Assembly (NCBI GenBank): GCA_002320605.1
Contig: DCKG01000005.1
Span: 1-64,000, forward strand
Length of the DNA: 64,000 nucleotides
Direction of reading: 5' to 3'
Source of the DNA: Bacteroidales bacterium UBA1680
GTDB lineage: Bacteria; Bacteroidota; Bacteroidia; Bacteroidales; UBA932
The translations under genes were made by a program, and so were the position numbers. The notes below the pieces were generated by a model that searched no databases, was not told where the DNA came from, and saw only the letters and a program-made list of their open reading frames with translations. Positions 1 to 9,163 of this stretch are shown here, piece after piece. The number at the start of each line of letters is the position of its first letter. Position 1 is the stretch's first letter.

Positions 1-301
1 CTTTTCTACGAAATTCGCATCTCCACAGAGATATTCCTACTACCCTGGCACTCCAATATGTCCTTAAGTTTTAAGCTTATGGGTAAAAAAATTTTCTTTG
101 TGCATTCACGTAAATGTGAGTGCGATAACGATTCGGACAATAGAAGCGTCTCGAACAGCAGCAGACTCCAATTCAGGAGCATCCGTGGTTGGCGCCAAGA
201 TACAATTGAATGGCGCTTCAAGTGCGTAATGTTGTTAAATAATTTGTATAAATCCGAACTCGGCAGAGTTGTACTGTCAAGTTAAATTCAGCAATGTCGT
301 T
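1..301. other. Leader region before the first SusC gene, no convincing gene
   Basis: About 300 bases precede the first SusC start. Short open frames exist on both strands (roughly 58-285 plus and 6-221 minus), but their translations look like random sequence, with no signal peptide or recognisable domain. Near 241-252 there is an AT-rich stretch, TAAATAATTTG, that resembles but does not match the Bacteroidota -7 box TAnnTTTG. The region probably holds the operon promoter and 5' leader. I see no strong hairpin. Confidence 0.4.
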
Positions 302-3300
302 ATGTTTAAAAAAGTACTATCGTTTATCGCGATCTTGAGTATCGGTATAGTCGCTTACGCTCAAAGGCAGGTGACCGGTACGGTTGTCGACAAAAGCGGA
401 GCTCCTGTTCCTGGTGCATCAGTCGTTGTTTCAGGTTCTTCTGTTGGCACGATTACTGACGCAAATGGACATTTCTCCATCAATGCATCTTCTGATAAGA
501 CTCTCAATGTGTCTTCAATAGGCTACAAAGATGTCGCGGTTAAGGTCGGTGACCGCACAGTGCTGCAGATTGTCCTTGAAGAGGACAATGAACTCCTCGA
601 TGAGGTGGTTGTCACCGCCTTGGGCGTCACCCGCCAAGAAAAAACGCTTGGTTACTCTGCTACCACAATGAAGAGCGAGGAACTCCTCGCGGCAAGGACG
701 ACAAATGTCATGAACGCGATCTCTGGAAAAGTTGCCGGCGTACAGGTCCAAAGCACATCTTCCGATCCGGGTTCTTCAACCAACATCATCATTCGTGGCT
801 TCAGTTCTATCAATGGTTCCAATCAACCGCTATATGTAGTTGACGGCGTTCCTCTCAGCAGCGGAAGCGTTTCGTCCGCTTCTGAAGACAAATCTTCGCA
901 AATAGCCGGTATCTCGAACATCTCTCCGGAGGACATCGAGTCCATGACCATCCTCAAGGGTGCGGCCGCCACGGCTCTTTATGGCAGCCGTGCAGCCAAT
1001 GGCGTCGTTGTAGTGACAACCAAGTCCGGCAGGAGGGGAGAGGCGAGAAACTTTTCCTTAGAGTACAGCGGCGGCCTTCAGCTTCGTCAGCTTTCAACGC
1101 TGCCTACTTTGCAGAATAACTTCGGCCAAGGCTGGAACGGCACCCAGACTTACATCGAGAACGGCTCATGGGGACCGAGGCTCGACGGTTCCACCCAGGT
1201 CTACGGTCCTGTCTGGAATCACCAGCAGCGCATTCATGAGTTTTCTGCGAAAAAGAACAACATCAAGGATTTCTTCGAGCTTGGCGTTTCCCAGAATCAC
1301 AATGTCGCTTTCAGCGGAGTCTCCAACGACAACAAGGTTTCCTACTATCTGTCATATTCATATAACAATGACGATGGAATCATGCCTGATGACCATGATG
1401 TCTTCAACAGGAACACCATAGCTGCGAGAGGCTCATTCGAGGCGACAAGATGGATGAAGATTTCATCTTCCATCAACTTCGCAAGATCAATAAGCAAGGT
1501 CGTCGATACCGACCAGGGTACTTCCGTAATCGACGGACTCTATGAGTTCCCTCGTGACATTTCTCTGGTGGACATGAAAGACCTTTCTGTCGCGTTCAAC
1601 ACTCCAGAGGCATATTTGACGCCTTACGGAATCACCAATCCATATTGGGCTCTCGAGAACAACTATGACAAGACCGAGTCCAAGCAGATCAATGGAAAGA
1701 TTCAGCTTGACATCACTCCAATCGAGAATCTTGTCCTTACTTACAGAATGGGATTCGACTACACCAACTATAACAGGAAGAGTGGCATCCCGCAGATTAA
1801 GCTCGATGACGCCCTCATCAACGATGACATGGGTTATGCCCCTAGCCACATGAACAAGAATGGTTCAGTTACTGCAAGTTTCGGAACCTTGTACGAGATC
1901 AACCACGACTTCCTTGCCAATTACAACAAGAAGTTCCTCAATGACAAGCTCGACCTCACTGTGCTTGCAGGTGCGAACATCAATGAAAGGGGCACCTCCT
2001 CTATGGGCGCTACCACCAGCACACTCACGTTCAACACTGGTTTCTGGGACCTTAGCAATGGGGCGGATAAGACCTCAATCTCTGAGTTGGCTACTAAGAG
2101 ACGCCTCATCGGTCTGTTCGCAGATGTCACTCTGGGTTGGAATGACGAGCTATATCTGGATGTGACTGCCAGAAATGACTGGTCCTCAACTCTTCCTATC
2201 GATGACAACAGCTATTTCTACCCTGGAGTAACCCTAAGCTGGATTTTCTCCAACAGGTTGAAATGGGAGCCTCTTTCTTTCGGAAAGCTTCGCCTTGCCT
2301 ACGGAAAGACAGGTAACGATGCCAGAGTTTACCAGACCCGGGCAAACTACACCCAGGCTTTTTCCAACGGCTACTACGCTGGAGGCGGACTTGAATTCCC
2401 TCTTAACAATCTCAATTCATTCATCCTAGCGGCATCTAAGGGTAGTGTCAATCTAAGCCCAGAAATGACCACTGAGTTTGAGGTCGGTACAAATCTCCAG
2501 TTCTTCAATGGACGTTTCGGCATCGATGCCACCTATTACGACAGGAAGACCGATGATCAGATCTTCACTCTCCCTACCGAACCGGCGACGGGTTACACCT
2601 CCATGGTAACTAATTTCGGAAAGGTGTCCAACAAGGGTGTGGAGCTGGTTTTGAACACGGTTCCTGTCAGAACCAAAGACTTCACCTGGGAACTCAATTT
2701 TAACTGGTCCAAGAACTGGAATAAAGTCAATTCCCTCCCTGAGGGCCTTGAGGGTGGCAGAAGCCAGATTGCCCGCTTCTCCGCTGGCGATGACGCAGTT
2801 TATGTCTTTGCCGAGGTAGGCAAGCCACTGGGACAGTTCTATACTTACCTCCCGACCTACAATGATAAGGGACAGATTGTTGTCGATTCTGACGGTTATC
2901 CAATAAAGGGAACAGAAGTACAAAATACCGGGAAAAATTTCCAGAATGACTGGAACGGCGGAATCAGCACCAACCTGAGCTGGAAGGGCATAACTCTCAG
3001 TGCAGTCCTTGACGTGCGCATGGGTGGCTACATGTTTTCTCGTACCAAGAACCTCATGCAGTTCACCGGCAACGGAATCGTCACCACTTACAACGACCGT
3101 AATCCTTTCGTGATTCCAAACTCAGTTTACAAAGATGGCACTCCGAATACCTCTCCTATCTATTTGTTCAACAGTAGTTACCAGAATTATTTCAACAAGC
3201 ATGGAGCAGGACAAGAAGGGGAATTCTATCTCATCGACCGTTCATTCGCCAAGCTGCGTAATATCAGCATTTCCTGGAATCTTCCAAAGAAATGGGTGAG

Positions 3301-3496
3301 CAAGACAAGTCTTTCTGCGATCTCGGTCAGCGCATTCTGCAACAACGCATTTGTATGGACTGCGAAAGACAACTACTACATTGACCCTGAGACTACTTCC
3401 TATAATGCCTATGGAGACCTTGCGGCTCAGTTCGGAGAACTTTACTCCAATCCTGCAAGCCGTATCTGGGGCTTCAACCTGAATTTGAAATTCTAA
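302..3496 (+). CDS. SusC/RagA-family TonB-dependent outer-membrane transporter
   Basis: This is the TonB-dependent barrel that imports ligand captured by its SusD lid. In the sequence: a signal peptide (residues 1-20, ending in AYAQ), a carboxypeptidase-like regulatory fold at about 22-105 (VTGTVVDKSGAPVPGASV), a plug domain at about 105-240 (VVVTALGV, then NAISGKVAGVQV and the LYVVDGVPL motif), then a long barrel ending in the aromatic residue F. There is no STN domain, so it is not expected to signal to a FecR protein. An in-frame ATG at 269 exists, but the ATG at 302 gives the proper signal peptide (MFKKVLSFIAILSIG). At 1064 residues the length is normal. It is followed 18 bases later by its susD, then by two lipoproteins. 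The order resembles Bacteroides BT2263-BT2264 with BT2262/BT2261 homologues, a complex reported with bound peptides (recalled). The substrate here is unproven. Confidence 0.93.
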   Translation: MFKKVLSFIAILSIGIVAYAQRQVTGTVVDKSGAPVPGASVVVSGSSVGTITDANGHFSINASSDKTLNVSSIGYKDVAVKVGDRTVLQIVLEEDNELLDEVVVTALGVTRQEKTLGYSATTMKSEELLAARTTNVMNAISGKVAGVQVQSTSSDPGSSTNIIIRGFSSINGSNQPLYVVDGVPLSSGSVSSASEDKSSQIAGISNISPEDIESMTILKGAAATALYGSRAANGVVVVTTKSGRRGEARNFSLEYSGGLQLRQLSTLPTLQNNFGQGWNGTQTYIENGSWGPRLDGSTQVYGPVWNHQQRIHEFSAKKNNIKDFFELGVSQNHNVAFSGVSNDNKVSYYLSYSYNNDDGIMPDDHDVFNRNTIAARGSFEATRWMKISSSINFARSISKVVDTDQGTSVIDGLYEFPRDISLVDMKDLSVAFNTPEAYLTPYGITNPYWALENNYDKTESKQINGKIQLDITPIENLVLTYRMGFDYTNYNRKSGIPQIKLDDALINDDMGYAPSHMNKNGSVTASFGTLYEINHDFLANYNKKFLNDKLDLTVLAGANINERGTSSMGATTSTLTFNTGFWDLSNGADKTSISELATKRRLIGLFADVTLGWNDELYLDVTARNDWSSTLPIDDNSYFYPGVTLSWIFSNRLKWEPLSFGKLRLAYGKTGNDARVYQTRANYTQAFSNGYYAGGGLEFPLNNLNSFILAASKGSVNLSPEMTTEFEVGTNLQFFNGRFGIDATYYDRKTDDQIFTLPTEPATGYTSMVTNFGKVSNKGVELVLNTVPVRTKDFTWELNFNWSKNWNKVNSLPEGLEGGRSQIARFSAGDDAVYVFAEVGKPLGQFYTYLPTYNDKGQIVVDSDGYPIKGTEVQNTGKNFQNDWNGGISTNLSWKGITLSAVLDVRMGGYMFSRTKNLMQFTGNGIVTTYNDRNPFVIPNSVYKDGTPNTSPIYLFNSSYQNYFNKHGAGQEGEFYLIDRSFAKLRNISISWNLPKKWVSKTSLSAISVSAFCNNAFVWTAKDNYYIDPETTSYNAYGDLAAQFGELYSNPASRIWGFNLNLKF

Positions 3497-3497
3497 T

Positions 3498-3506
3498 AAA
3501 GGAGGA
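3498..3506 (+). promoter_or_regulatory. Strong Shine-Dalgarno site before susD
   Basis: The nine bases AAAGGAGGA lie eight bases before the susD ATG at 3515. This is an almost perfect complement of the 16S rRNA 3' end. Other starts examined in this window show AT-rich leaders with no such match, as is usual for Bacteroidota. The site sits in the 18-base gap after the susC stop. Confidence 0.7.
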
Positions 3507-3514
3507 CAATTAAC

Positions 3515-5026
3515 ATGAAAAAGATAATATACATAATATCTGTTCTCGCAGTTGCTTCTTCCATCAGTTCATGCCGCGACTATCTTGACATCAACACCAA
3601 TCCTAACCTTCCGGATCCTGCTAACATTTCGACCAGCATGATTCTCCCTGGTGTCGAGGCAGCTCTTGCGACAAGCTATGGGGACTTTCTACGCATAACC
3701 GGAGGCTACTTCTCAGAACAGTATGCGCAACTCTTCGGTACATCAAACTATATCGATTTTTCTCAGTTCACGATGAGCTCCACGCGCTCAAGCGGAACAT
3801 ATTCACAGCTCTTTCAGAAAGTTCTTGTCAATTGCAAGACCATCAGGGAAAAAGCTTCTGCGGAAGAAGACTGGGGAACCTACCTTGCAGCAACAACTTA
3901 TATGGCCTTTACATACCAGGTTCTTGTGGACTGCTATGGCGAGGTCCCTTACGAAGAGGCTCTGAATGACTCAAATCTGGCTCCAGCCTACGATGAAGGA
4001 CTGACAGTCTATAATGGCATATTGGCCGACCTGGACGACGCTCTTTCAAAAGCCAAGGCGGATCAGTCCGTCGCCACCAACCTGCTGTATCCTTCAGGCT
4101 CTTCCTCTCAGTGGATAGCTTTCGCCAACACAGTGAAGCTCAAGATTCTGATGCGCATGTCCAGTACCCAGGATGTCAAGAGCCAGCTGGCTGCCCTGAT
4201 AGGCGAGAACAATTTCATCACGTCGGATGCCCAGTATGCCGGATGCTGGTCCAATGCTCAGAATCAGGCAAGCCCGTACTACTCGGAAGAATTCGCCCCT
4301 TGGCATTCTCAGGACAACGTCTGCGCAAACGTGGCGCTCATCAGAACCATGATCGAATATGATTCCGATGGCAACGTCCTCTATCAAGATCCACGTCTTG
4401 AGACCTATTTTGAAAAAAACAGCAGCAATGCCTTTATTGGTGGCATTTCAGGTACCAACTTTGCCGCAACAGCACCTGCCCCTTACAATTCGGCAGCCGG
4501 CCTGTGCCGCCCAAAGATAGCATTCGACACTCCTGTCTCCGTGATATCTCTGGCAGAAGTTGAATTTTTCAAGGCCGAGTACTATGCTCGTTATGGTTCC
4601 GCATCGGACGCAGCAGATCACTATGCCGCCGCAATCCGCGCATCATTCAGTTCCGCTGGAGTAGATGGAGCGGAAGACTACATCGCAAGGCATCCGTTCA
4701 ATTCCGCATCTTATGCTCAGTCGATCGGTGTGGCAAAATGGGTCGCACTTGCCGGAAGCAACAATTTCGAATCCTATTGCGAGCTTCGTCGTCTGGGCTA
4801 TCCTGCCTTCGGAACCGTGCAGGGAAGTGACATGTGGGACGGCGCCAATACGGTAAAGGTCTCCAACTATGTTTATGGCACCCTTTACACTCCTTATCAG
4901 GCATTTGCCCAAGTAGGTGACAATCACCTGCTTGCGCGTTGGCCATACGCACAGGCATCCCAGTCCCGCAACACCAACACTCCAGCATTCAAAGGTTATA
5001 CGGTACCAGTGTTCTGGGCTAATTAA
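3515..5026 (+). CDS. SusD/RagB-like surface lipoprotein (SusD-like_2 type)
   Basis: This is the surface-exposed substrate-binding lid for the preceding SusC barrel. The N-terminus is a lipoprotein signal with the modified Cys in the context SISSCRDYLDIN, and DYLDINTNPNLP is the typical start of SusD-like proteins. The 503 residues hold the helical TPR-like body expected of the family (for example TYMAFTYQVLVDCYGEVPY at about 130-150) and a C-terminal ARWPYAQ segment. The start at 3515 is fixed by a strong ribosome-binding site. It is cotranscribed with susC upstream and two lipoprotein genes downstream. The ligand cannot be read from the sequence. There are no glycoside hydrolases nearby, which would fit a peptide or small-glycan importer. 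Confidence 0.92.
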   Translation: MKKIIYIISVLAVASSISSCRDYLDINTNPNLPDPANISTSMILPGVEAALATSYGDFLRITGGYFSEQYAQLFGTSNYIDFSQFTMSSTRSSGTYSQLFQKVLVNCKTIREKASAEEDWGTYLAATTYMAFTYQVLVDCYGEVPYEEALNDSNLAPAYDEGLTVYNGILADLDDALSKAKADQSVATNLLYPSGSSSQWIAFANTVKLKILMRMSSTQDVKSQLAALIGENNFITSDAQYAGCWSNAQNQASPYYSEEFAPWHSQDNVCANVALIRTMIEYDSDGNVLYQDPRLETYFEKNSSNAFIGGISGTNFAATAPAPYNSAAGLCRPKIAFDTPVSVISLAEVEFFKAEYYARYGSASDAADHYAAAIRASFSSAGVDGAEDYIARHPFNSASYAQSIGVAKWVALAGSNNFESYCELRRLGYPAFGTVQGSDMWDGANTVKVSNYVYGTLYTPYQAFAQVGDNHLLARWPYAQASQSRNTNTPAFKGYTVPVFWAN

Positions 5027-5038
5027 AACGAAAGCATC

Positions 5039-5734
5039 ATGAAAAAGATATTTTACATAGCATTTTGCGCTCTCTCTGCAATTGCCTTTGGCAGTTGCCA
5101 GAACATTACCACGGACGGCGTAACTGGAATAACTTATTATCCCGTCATCACGCTTGAAGGAGACTCTCAAATAATAGTTCAGAAAGGTACGCAATACAAC
5201 GAACCTGGCTATACTGCTGTCCTGAACGGAGAGGATGTCACAGCCAGCGTTGAAGTGGCAACCAATCTGAACACCAGCAAGTCCGGAGTCTATTCAGTGA
5301 CTTACAAATGCGTAAACTCCGATGGTTTCAGCGCCACTGCAAGCCGTAAGGTCATCGTTCTTGACCTGAAAGATGCTGTGGAAGGCTTATATCTGACTTC
5401 CGCGGATTCTTACAGAGACAGGGAAGGTGCAATCACCAAATATGGCAGTTCATTTGAAATTCTCGTCACAAACAATGGCGACGGTACCTACAGTTGTGAC
5501 GACCTGCTCGGTGGCTACTACTGCCAGAGGCAAAACTATGGAACCAAATACGCATTGGCAGGCACTTTCTCTCTTGATGGCAGCGGAAACGTGAAGTACA
5601 TCAGCAGCTTTTTGTCAGGATGGGGAGATTCCGCCACTGACATGACCGGAACTTTCAATGCGGAAACGAATACCTTCGATATCTGCACTGTCTATGCCGG
5701 CATGAATTTTTATGTTATAATGACAAAGAAATAA
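5039..5734 (+). CDS. Surface lipoprotein with Ig-like (DUF5011-type) and BT_2262-like domains
   Basis: A 231-residue lipoprotein (signal with Cys in the context FGSCQNITT). Residues about 35-110 form an immunoglobulin-like domain: the patterns YNEPGYTAVLNGEDVT and GVYSVTYKCVNSDG match DUF5011/HYR-type folds. The remaining 120 residues, rich in Gly, Tyr and Asp, resemble the C-terminal domain of Bacteroides BT_2262. In the BT2261-2264 complex this protein packs beside SusC/SusD on the cell surface (recalled). It starts 12 bases after susD, so it is in the same operon. I infer an accessory ligand-binding or complex-stabilising role. The exact domain family is assigned by eye. Confidence 0.75.
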   Translation: MKKIFYIAFCALSAIAFGSCQNITTDGVTGITYYPVITLEGDSQIIVQKGTQYNEPGYTAVLNGEDVTASVEVATNLNTSKSGVYSVTYKCVNSDGFSATASRKVIVLDLKDAVEGLYLTSADSYRDREGAITKYGSSFEILVTNNGDGTYSCDDLLGGYYCQRQNYGTKYALAGTFSLDGSGNVKYISSFLSGWGDSATDMTGTFNAETNTFDICTVYAGMNFYVIMTKK

Positions 5735-5738
5735 AATC

Positions 5739-6254
5739 ATGAAAAGACTTTTTAATATACTGCTCGTCGCCTTTGCGCTATTTGCAATGGCTTCTTGCGC
5801 AAAAGATAAAATTGGCGGAACTGCGACTGAGAAACTTGCCGGGCAATGGTATGTGCAGGCTGATGCCGTGGACAGCGACGGTAAGGTAATATCCGAGGAT
5901 CCTTATGGCAATGGAAGATTCCGCATTCTTACATACAACACGTCGGAGAATACCACTACGGATCTTTTCGTAGAAGATGATCCTAAAAAATTCTGGAACT
6001 TCAAGGTCAAGACAAAATGTGATCTTTCCACGATGACGTTCAGCGTCGATAAGGGAACAAATCTGAAATATGAGTCAGAGGTAACGATCGTCGGAGGAAA
6101 GATTGTAATAAATGGGACAAAAACCCCAAGCGGTCAGCCTGCCGACTACATTGAGATGCTGGTTCGTTTCAGCGATGACGAGAATGCGCCTGCCAAATAT
6201 GAATATCTCAAATTATCAGGCTGGCGGTACACTGGTTTCACCAATGATGACTAA
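5739..6254 (+). CDS. Small surface lipoprotein, BT_2261-like (lipid-binding hydrolase-like fold)
   Basis: A 171-residue lipoprotein with a type II signal (FAMASCAKDK). The body starts with KLAGQWYVQADAVD, a lipocalin-like opening, and continues as alternating beta strands ending in LKLSGWRYTGF. This pattern matches the small 'lipid-binding' proteins found beside BT_2262-like proteins in SusCD operons. It lies 4 bases after the preceding gene and is the last gene before a terminator hairpin. I infer that it is the fourth subunit of a surface import complex. No catalytic motif is visible, so 'hydrolase' is only a family name. Confidence 0.65.
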   Translation: MKRLFNILLVAFALFAMASCAKDKIGGTATEKLAGQWYVQADAVDSDGKVISEDPYGNGRFRILTYNTSENTTTDLFVEDDPKKFWNFKVKTKCDLSTMTFSVDKGTNLKYESEVTIVGGKIVINGTKTPSGQPADYIEMLVRFSDDENAPAKYEYLKLSGWRYTGFTNDD

Positions 6255-6293
6255 TCTATAGCTTTCATCCAAGAATAGCACACATTCGAAGAG

Positions 6294-6330
6294 GGATGGC
6301 AGAATGGCCGATAGGCCGTGCTGCCATCCT
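6294..6330. terminator. Bidirectional terminator between the SusCD operon and apbE
   Basis: GGATGGCAG (6294-6302) pairs with CTGCCATCC (6321-6329), with an inner GGCC/GGCC stem. It is followed on the plus strand by TATTATTATATT. It lies between two convergent genes, as expected for a shared terminator. Confidence 0.75.
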
Positions 6331-6366
6331 ATTATTATATTGACGACGGCTATCATTGAAAATCGA

Positions 6367-7338
6367 TTATTTACTAATCAGATTGAATCCCGGCGATGCC
6401 CATTCTGCCATGGAGCCTAGGTTGTCGTAAATCAGATAACCTTCGAGATCGGGACGAGAGAGGATGAAAGACTTGGCTTCATCCAAGCCGATAACCATGC
6501 AATATGTCGCGAAGGCATCGGCATCTGTCGCATTCGAAGCCACGATGGTAGCGCTCAGCAGGTTATGACTCACCGGGTAGCCTGTGCGCGGGTCGATGGT
6601 GTGGGAATATTTCTTTCCGTCTTTCTCATAGAACTTCCGGTAATTTCCAGAAGTCACGACCCCACATCCAGCACCATTCCCTTGCCATACACCATCAATA
6701 TCCTGACCAGGAAACACGTTCCCATCCACAGGCCTGTCGATTGCAATCGTCCACGGCTTCCCATTCGGATTCAACCCTTCGCAATATATCTCTCCGATGT
6801 CCACCAGCATATTCCTCACCCCGATAGAATGCAAGTACGAAGCCACCACATCAGCCGAGTAGCCCTGAGCAATGGCATTGAAATTCAAAACGCCATGCTC
6901 GTCCAAATGCCCCATTCCGCACACTGACAGAATGCTGTCAATCTTCTCATGAGACGGCAGAGAATCGGTGGTGAACCCGAAGCCCCACGCATCGAAAAGC
7001 GGTCCAGCAGCCACATCAAGAGCACCTCCTGTCACGTCAAAATATTCCCGGGACCTTTTCAATACATCCTTGAACATCTCATTAAGCACGACCGCCTCCC
7101 CCGCATTGCGCCTGCTCAAGATAGATTTTTTATTGTAGCCAGACAGCGTCGTATCAATCAGGGTGAGTATCGAGTCAATAGAAGAGCGAATAGCCTCGGG
7201 TTTAGCCTTGACACCCCTGATGTTCATTTTCACTGAATATGTCCCTCCTTGCGCCTGACCGGTGACCTGAATATATTCAGGCCCCTTGGAGCAAGACACT
7301 GATAACGCCATGAGGAATATCAACGATAATTTTTTCAT
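6367..7338 (-). CDS. apbE: FAD:protein FMN transferase, lipoprotein
   Basis: ApbE attaches FMN to Thr or Ser of target flavoproteins, such as NqrB/NqrC and RnfG, outside the cytoplasmic membrane. The 323-residue protein begins with a lipoprotein signal (SVSCSKG). Family motifs in order: GQAQGGTYSV (about 27-36), a NAIAQGYSAD segment matching the nucleotide-binding GIAKGYAVD of the family, VDIGEIYCEG, SHTIDPRTGYPVSHN, and the metal-binding DADAFATYCMV near the C-terminus. The usual GGE is here IGE. The length is typical. It is convergent with the SusCD operon, and no flavoprotein target is next to it. Confidence 0.92.
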   Translation of the reverse strand: MKKLSLIFLMALSVSCSKGPEYIQVTGQAQGGTYSVKMNIRGVKAKPEAIRSSIDSILTLIDTTLSGYNKKSILSRRNAGEAVVLNEMFKDVLKRSREYFDVTGGALDVAAGPLFDAWGFGFTTDSLPSHEKIDSILSVCGMGHLDEHGVLNFNAIAQGYSADVVASYLHSIGVRNMLVDIGEIYCEGLNPNGKPWTIAIDRPVDGNVFPGQDIDGVWQGNGAGCGVVTSGNYRKFYEKDGKKYSHTIDPRTGYPVSHNLLSATIVASNATDADAFATYCMVIGLDEAKSFILSRPDLEGYLIYDNLGSMAEWASPGFNLISK

Positions 7339-7459
7339 ATTCTTACATCCGCAGCGGATTTACGGCCGCGAATTTACAATATTAGCAATTTTGCCGTAAT
7401 CTTCATTAGATGTTGGACTAGTTTTTGTTGTTGAATCGGCTTGCTAAAAAAATATTGAC

Positions 7460-7467
7460 TATCTTTG
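7460..7467 (+). promoter_or_regulatory. -7 box for the FISUMP gene
   Basis: TATCTTTG matches the Bacteroidota -7 consensus TAnnTTTG and ends 8 bases before the ATG at 7476, which implies a very short leader. TTG triplets occur upstream but not at the ideal spacing. The upstream in-frame ATG at 7425 lies before this box, which supports the start at 7476. Confidence 0.5.
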
Positions 7468-7475
7468 TTCACGAT

Positions 7476-8480
7476 ATGCGAAAATTAAGGAATATATTAT
7501 TGATGGCCATGCTGCTGCCAATGGTATTGGTTTCTTGCCATCATAAAAAAGATACCAGCACAGACGCCAATTACATGAGCGGCACGCTGACCTTCTCCAT
7601 TCCGGATTTTGTAGGCAAGGGAGAGACGCTCACCCTCACCCCGACCGGAATCAAATCTCCGACATCTGGAATAGGATACAGCTGGAAGCCTTCATGGAGC
7701 AGTACCAGAGACACCACGAAGACGAAGGAAGGCACAGGGGACGGAAGCTGGGATTGCACGACCCCTTCAGCGGTCGGCAAGTACACCGTCTCTTGTTCCG
7801 CTTTCGCAGACGATTACTCCTCAACGTCGGCGACGAAAACCATTTACGTAGTAGATCCAACCATCGACTCTACCGTATCAGGCCTCGGGTTCAAGGATTC
7901 CCCTTATGTCACTGACTCAAGAGATGGAAAGACGTATTTCACGACCACCTTCGGCGGCAACACATGGATGAGGGAGAATCTTGGATATAAAGCGGCAGGA
8001 AGCATTTCATACTACAATTGCGAAATCATGGACGACATTTTCGGGCGGTACTACACCTGGAATGATGCCCGGACCGCCTGCCCTTCAGGCTGGCACCTGC
8101 CTTCCGACGAAGAGTTCTGCCAGCTTGCAGACTCAGTAATAGCAGATGGCACGATCTTCACTAAAGGAAAAGATTTCAAGAACGCCTCTGGCGGCATGAT
8201 GGCTAATGCCTATTTCCTTGGCAGCAAGATGTGGGAATATTGGCCGCAGGTGAACATCACGAATAAGAGCGGAATGTCTGTGATACCTGTAGGCTACGTT
8301 ACCGCAAGGGACAACTCCTACACGTTCAAAGGAATAAATAATTACGCCGTGTTCTGGACATCAAGCAGCCCTGATGATGGCACGGCTTTATTGCGTCTCA
8401 TCTACGTAGATGAGCCAGATGTCCATTCTCAAGTAATGGATAAGACATTTTATGCTTCAGTGCGCTGCGTGAAGGACTAA
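7476..8480 (+). CDS. FISUMP-domain lipoprotein (Fibrobacter succinogenes major paralogous domain)
   Basis: A 334-residue secreted lipoprotein with a signal ending VLVSCHHKK. Residues about 30-135 look like an Ig/PKD-type beta sandwich (GYSWKPSWSS, GKYTVSCSAFADDYSST). From about 155 the FISUMP domain is clear: DGKTYFTTTFGGNTWMREN, then GRYYTWNDARTACPSGWHLPS and, at the end, FYASVRCVKD. FISUMP proteins are cell-surface proteins of unknown function, often in large paralogous sets. I chose the ATG at 7476, not 7425, because only the former starts with a signal peptide and it follows a -7 box. The 3' end overlaps the convergent LolA-like gene by four bases. Confidence 0.85.
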   Translation: MRKLRNILLMAMLLPMVLVSCHHKKDTSTDANYMSGTLTFSIPDFVGKGETLTLTPTGIKSPTSGIGYSWKPSWSSTRDTTKTKEGTGDGSWDCTTPSAVGKYTVSCSAFADDYSSTSATKTIYVVDPTIDSTVSGLGFKDSPYVTDSRDGKTYFTTTFGGNTWMRENLGYKAAGSISYYNCEIMDDIFGRYYTWNDARTACPSGWHLPSDEEFCQLADSVIADGTIFTKGKDFKNASGGMMANAYFLGSKMWEYWPQVNITNKSGMSVIPVGYVTARDNSYTFKGINNYAVFWTSSSPDDGTALLRLIYVDEPDVHSQVMDKTFYASVRCVKD

Positions 8481-9124
8481 CGCAAATCTGTCACTACATA
8501 ATTTGAAGGAATTTCCTCGTCGAAGCGGAATGCTGCTCTCGACGAGTTTTTTTCTGCGGTCTTGAATCCGGAAATAGTGAAAACGCACACGGAACCGTCA
8601 TTCAGCTTGACTTCCAGCCCCACAAGATCCAAGGTACTTTCCTTGAAATAAAGTTTCAGCAAGGAAATCTCTGTCATCGAACTAACTTCGCTCTTCGGAG
8701 AAAGGATTGACGTGGTTACCACTTTGCCATTGAATTTGGAAGTGCCTCCTGATGTCTCGGAGAAGCCCTTGTCCAAAGAAGCCACCAACAGAGCCGGATT
8801 GGATGCGAAATCTTCCTCTGAATCCTCGACTGGCTGAATCAGAATTTCTTCCGCCGACCTGTCAACCGTCCAGCTAGTGGAGCCATCGCACCATATCTCG
8901 AGGCCGTTGCCATTGAGCCTGAAAGCATCGTCCTGTAATGTAACGTTCCCATTGCCAGTTATTTTCGAACCCTCCCTGTTCGTCACGAATGAATATTCAA
9001 ACGAGACCTGCGAGAGAGAAACTTTGGCCAGGAATGCAGAGAGTGACTTGCTGGAGGCATCCGCAACCAAAGAGACTACAGCGAAAACGATGACGTAAAA
9101 TATTCTTGAATATATTGTTTTCAT
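8477..9124 (-). CDS. lolA: LolA-like periplasmic lipoprotein carrier
   Basis: A 215-residue exported protein (signal peptide residues 1-22, ending VADASSK). The core has the LolA pattern of long antiparallel strands: VSFEYSFVTNREGSKITGNGNVTLQDDAFRL in outline, then a typical GLEIWCDGSTSWTVDRSAEEI where the family has 'dG.t.W.yd...'. LolA carries lipoproteins from the inner to the outer membrane. It lies 39 bases after ftsK on the same strand, an arrangement recalled as common in Bacteroidota. Assignment is by fold pattern; sequence conservation in LolA is low. Confidence 0.75.
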   Translation of the reverse strand: MKTIYSRIFYVIVFAVVSLVADASSKSLSAFLAKVSLSQVSFEYSFVTNREGSKITGNGNVTLQDDAFRLNGNGLEIWCDGSTSWTVDRSAEEILIQPVEDSEEDFASNPALLVASLDKGFSETSGGTSKFNGKVVTTSILSPKSEVSSMTEISLLKLYFKESTLDLVGLEVKLNDGSVCVFTISGFKTAEKNSSRAAFRFDEEIPSNYVVTDLR

Positions 9125-9163
9125 GGCAACGATGGAAATTACAGAAGTTATGCCAGAAAGTGC

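Noticed and set aside
58..285. 75-residue frame before the first susC
   Set aside because: No signal, domain or ribosome site; it overlaps the probable promoter region.
4643..5194. 183-residue open frame opposite susD and the next lipoprotein
   Set aside because: It runs antisense through two well-supported genes and its translation has no domain, signal or membrane segment.
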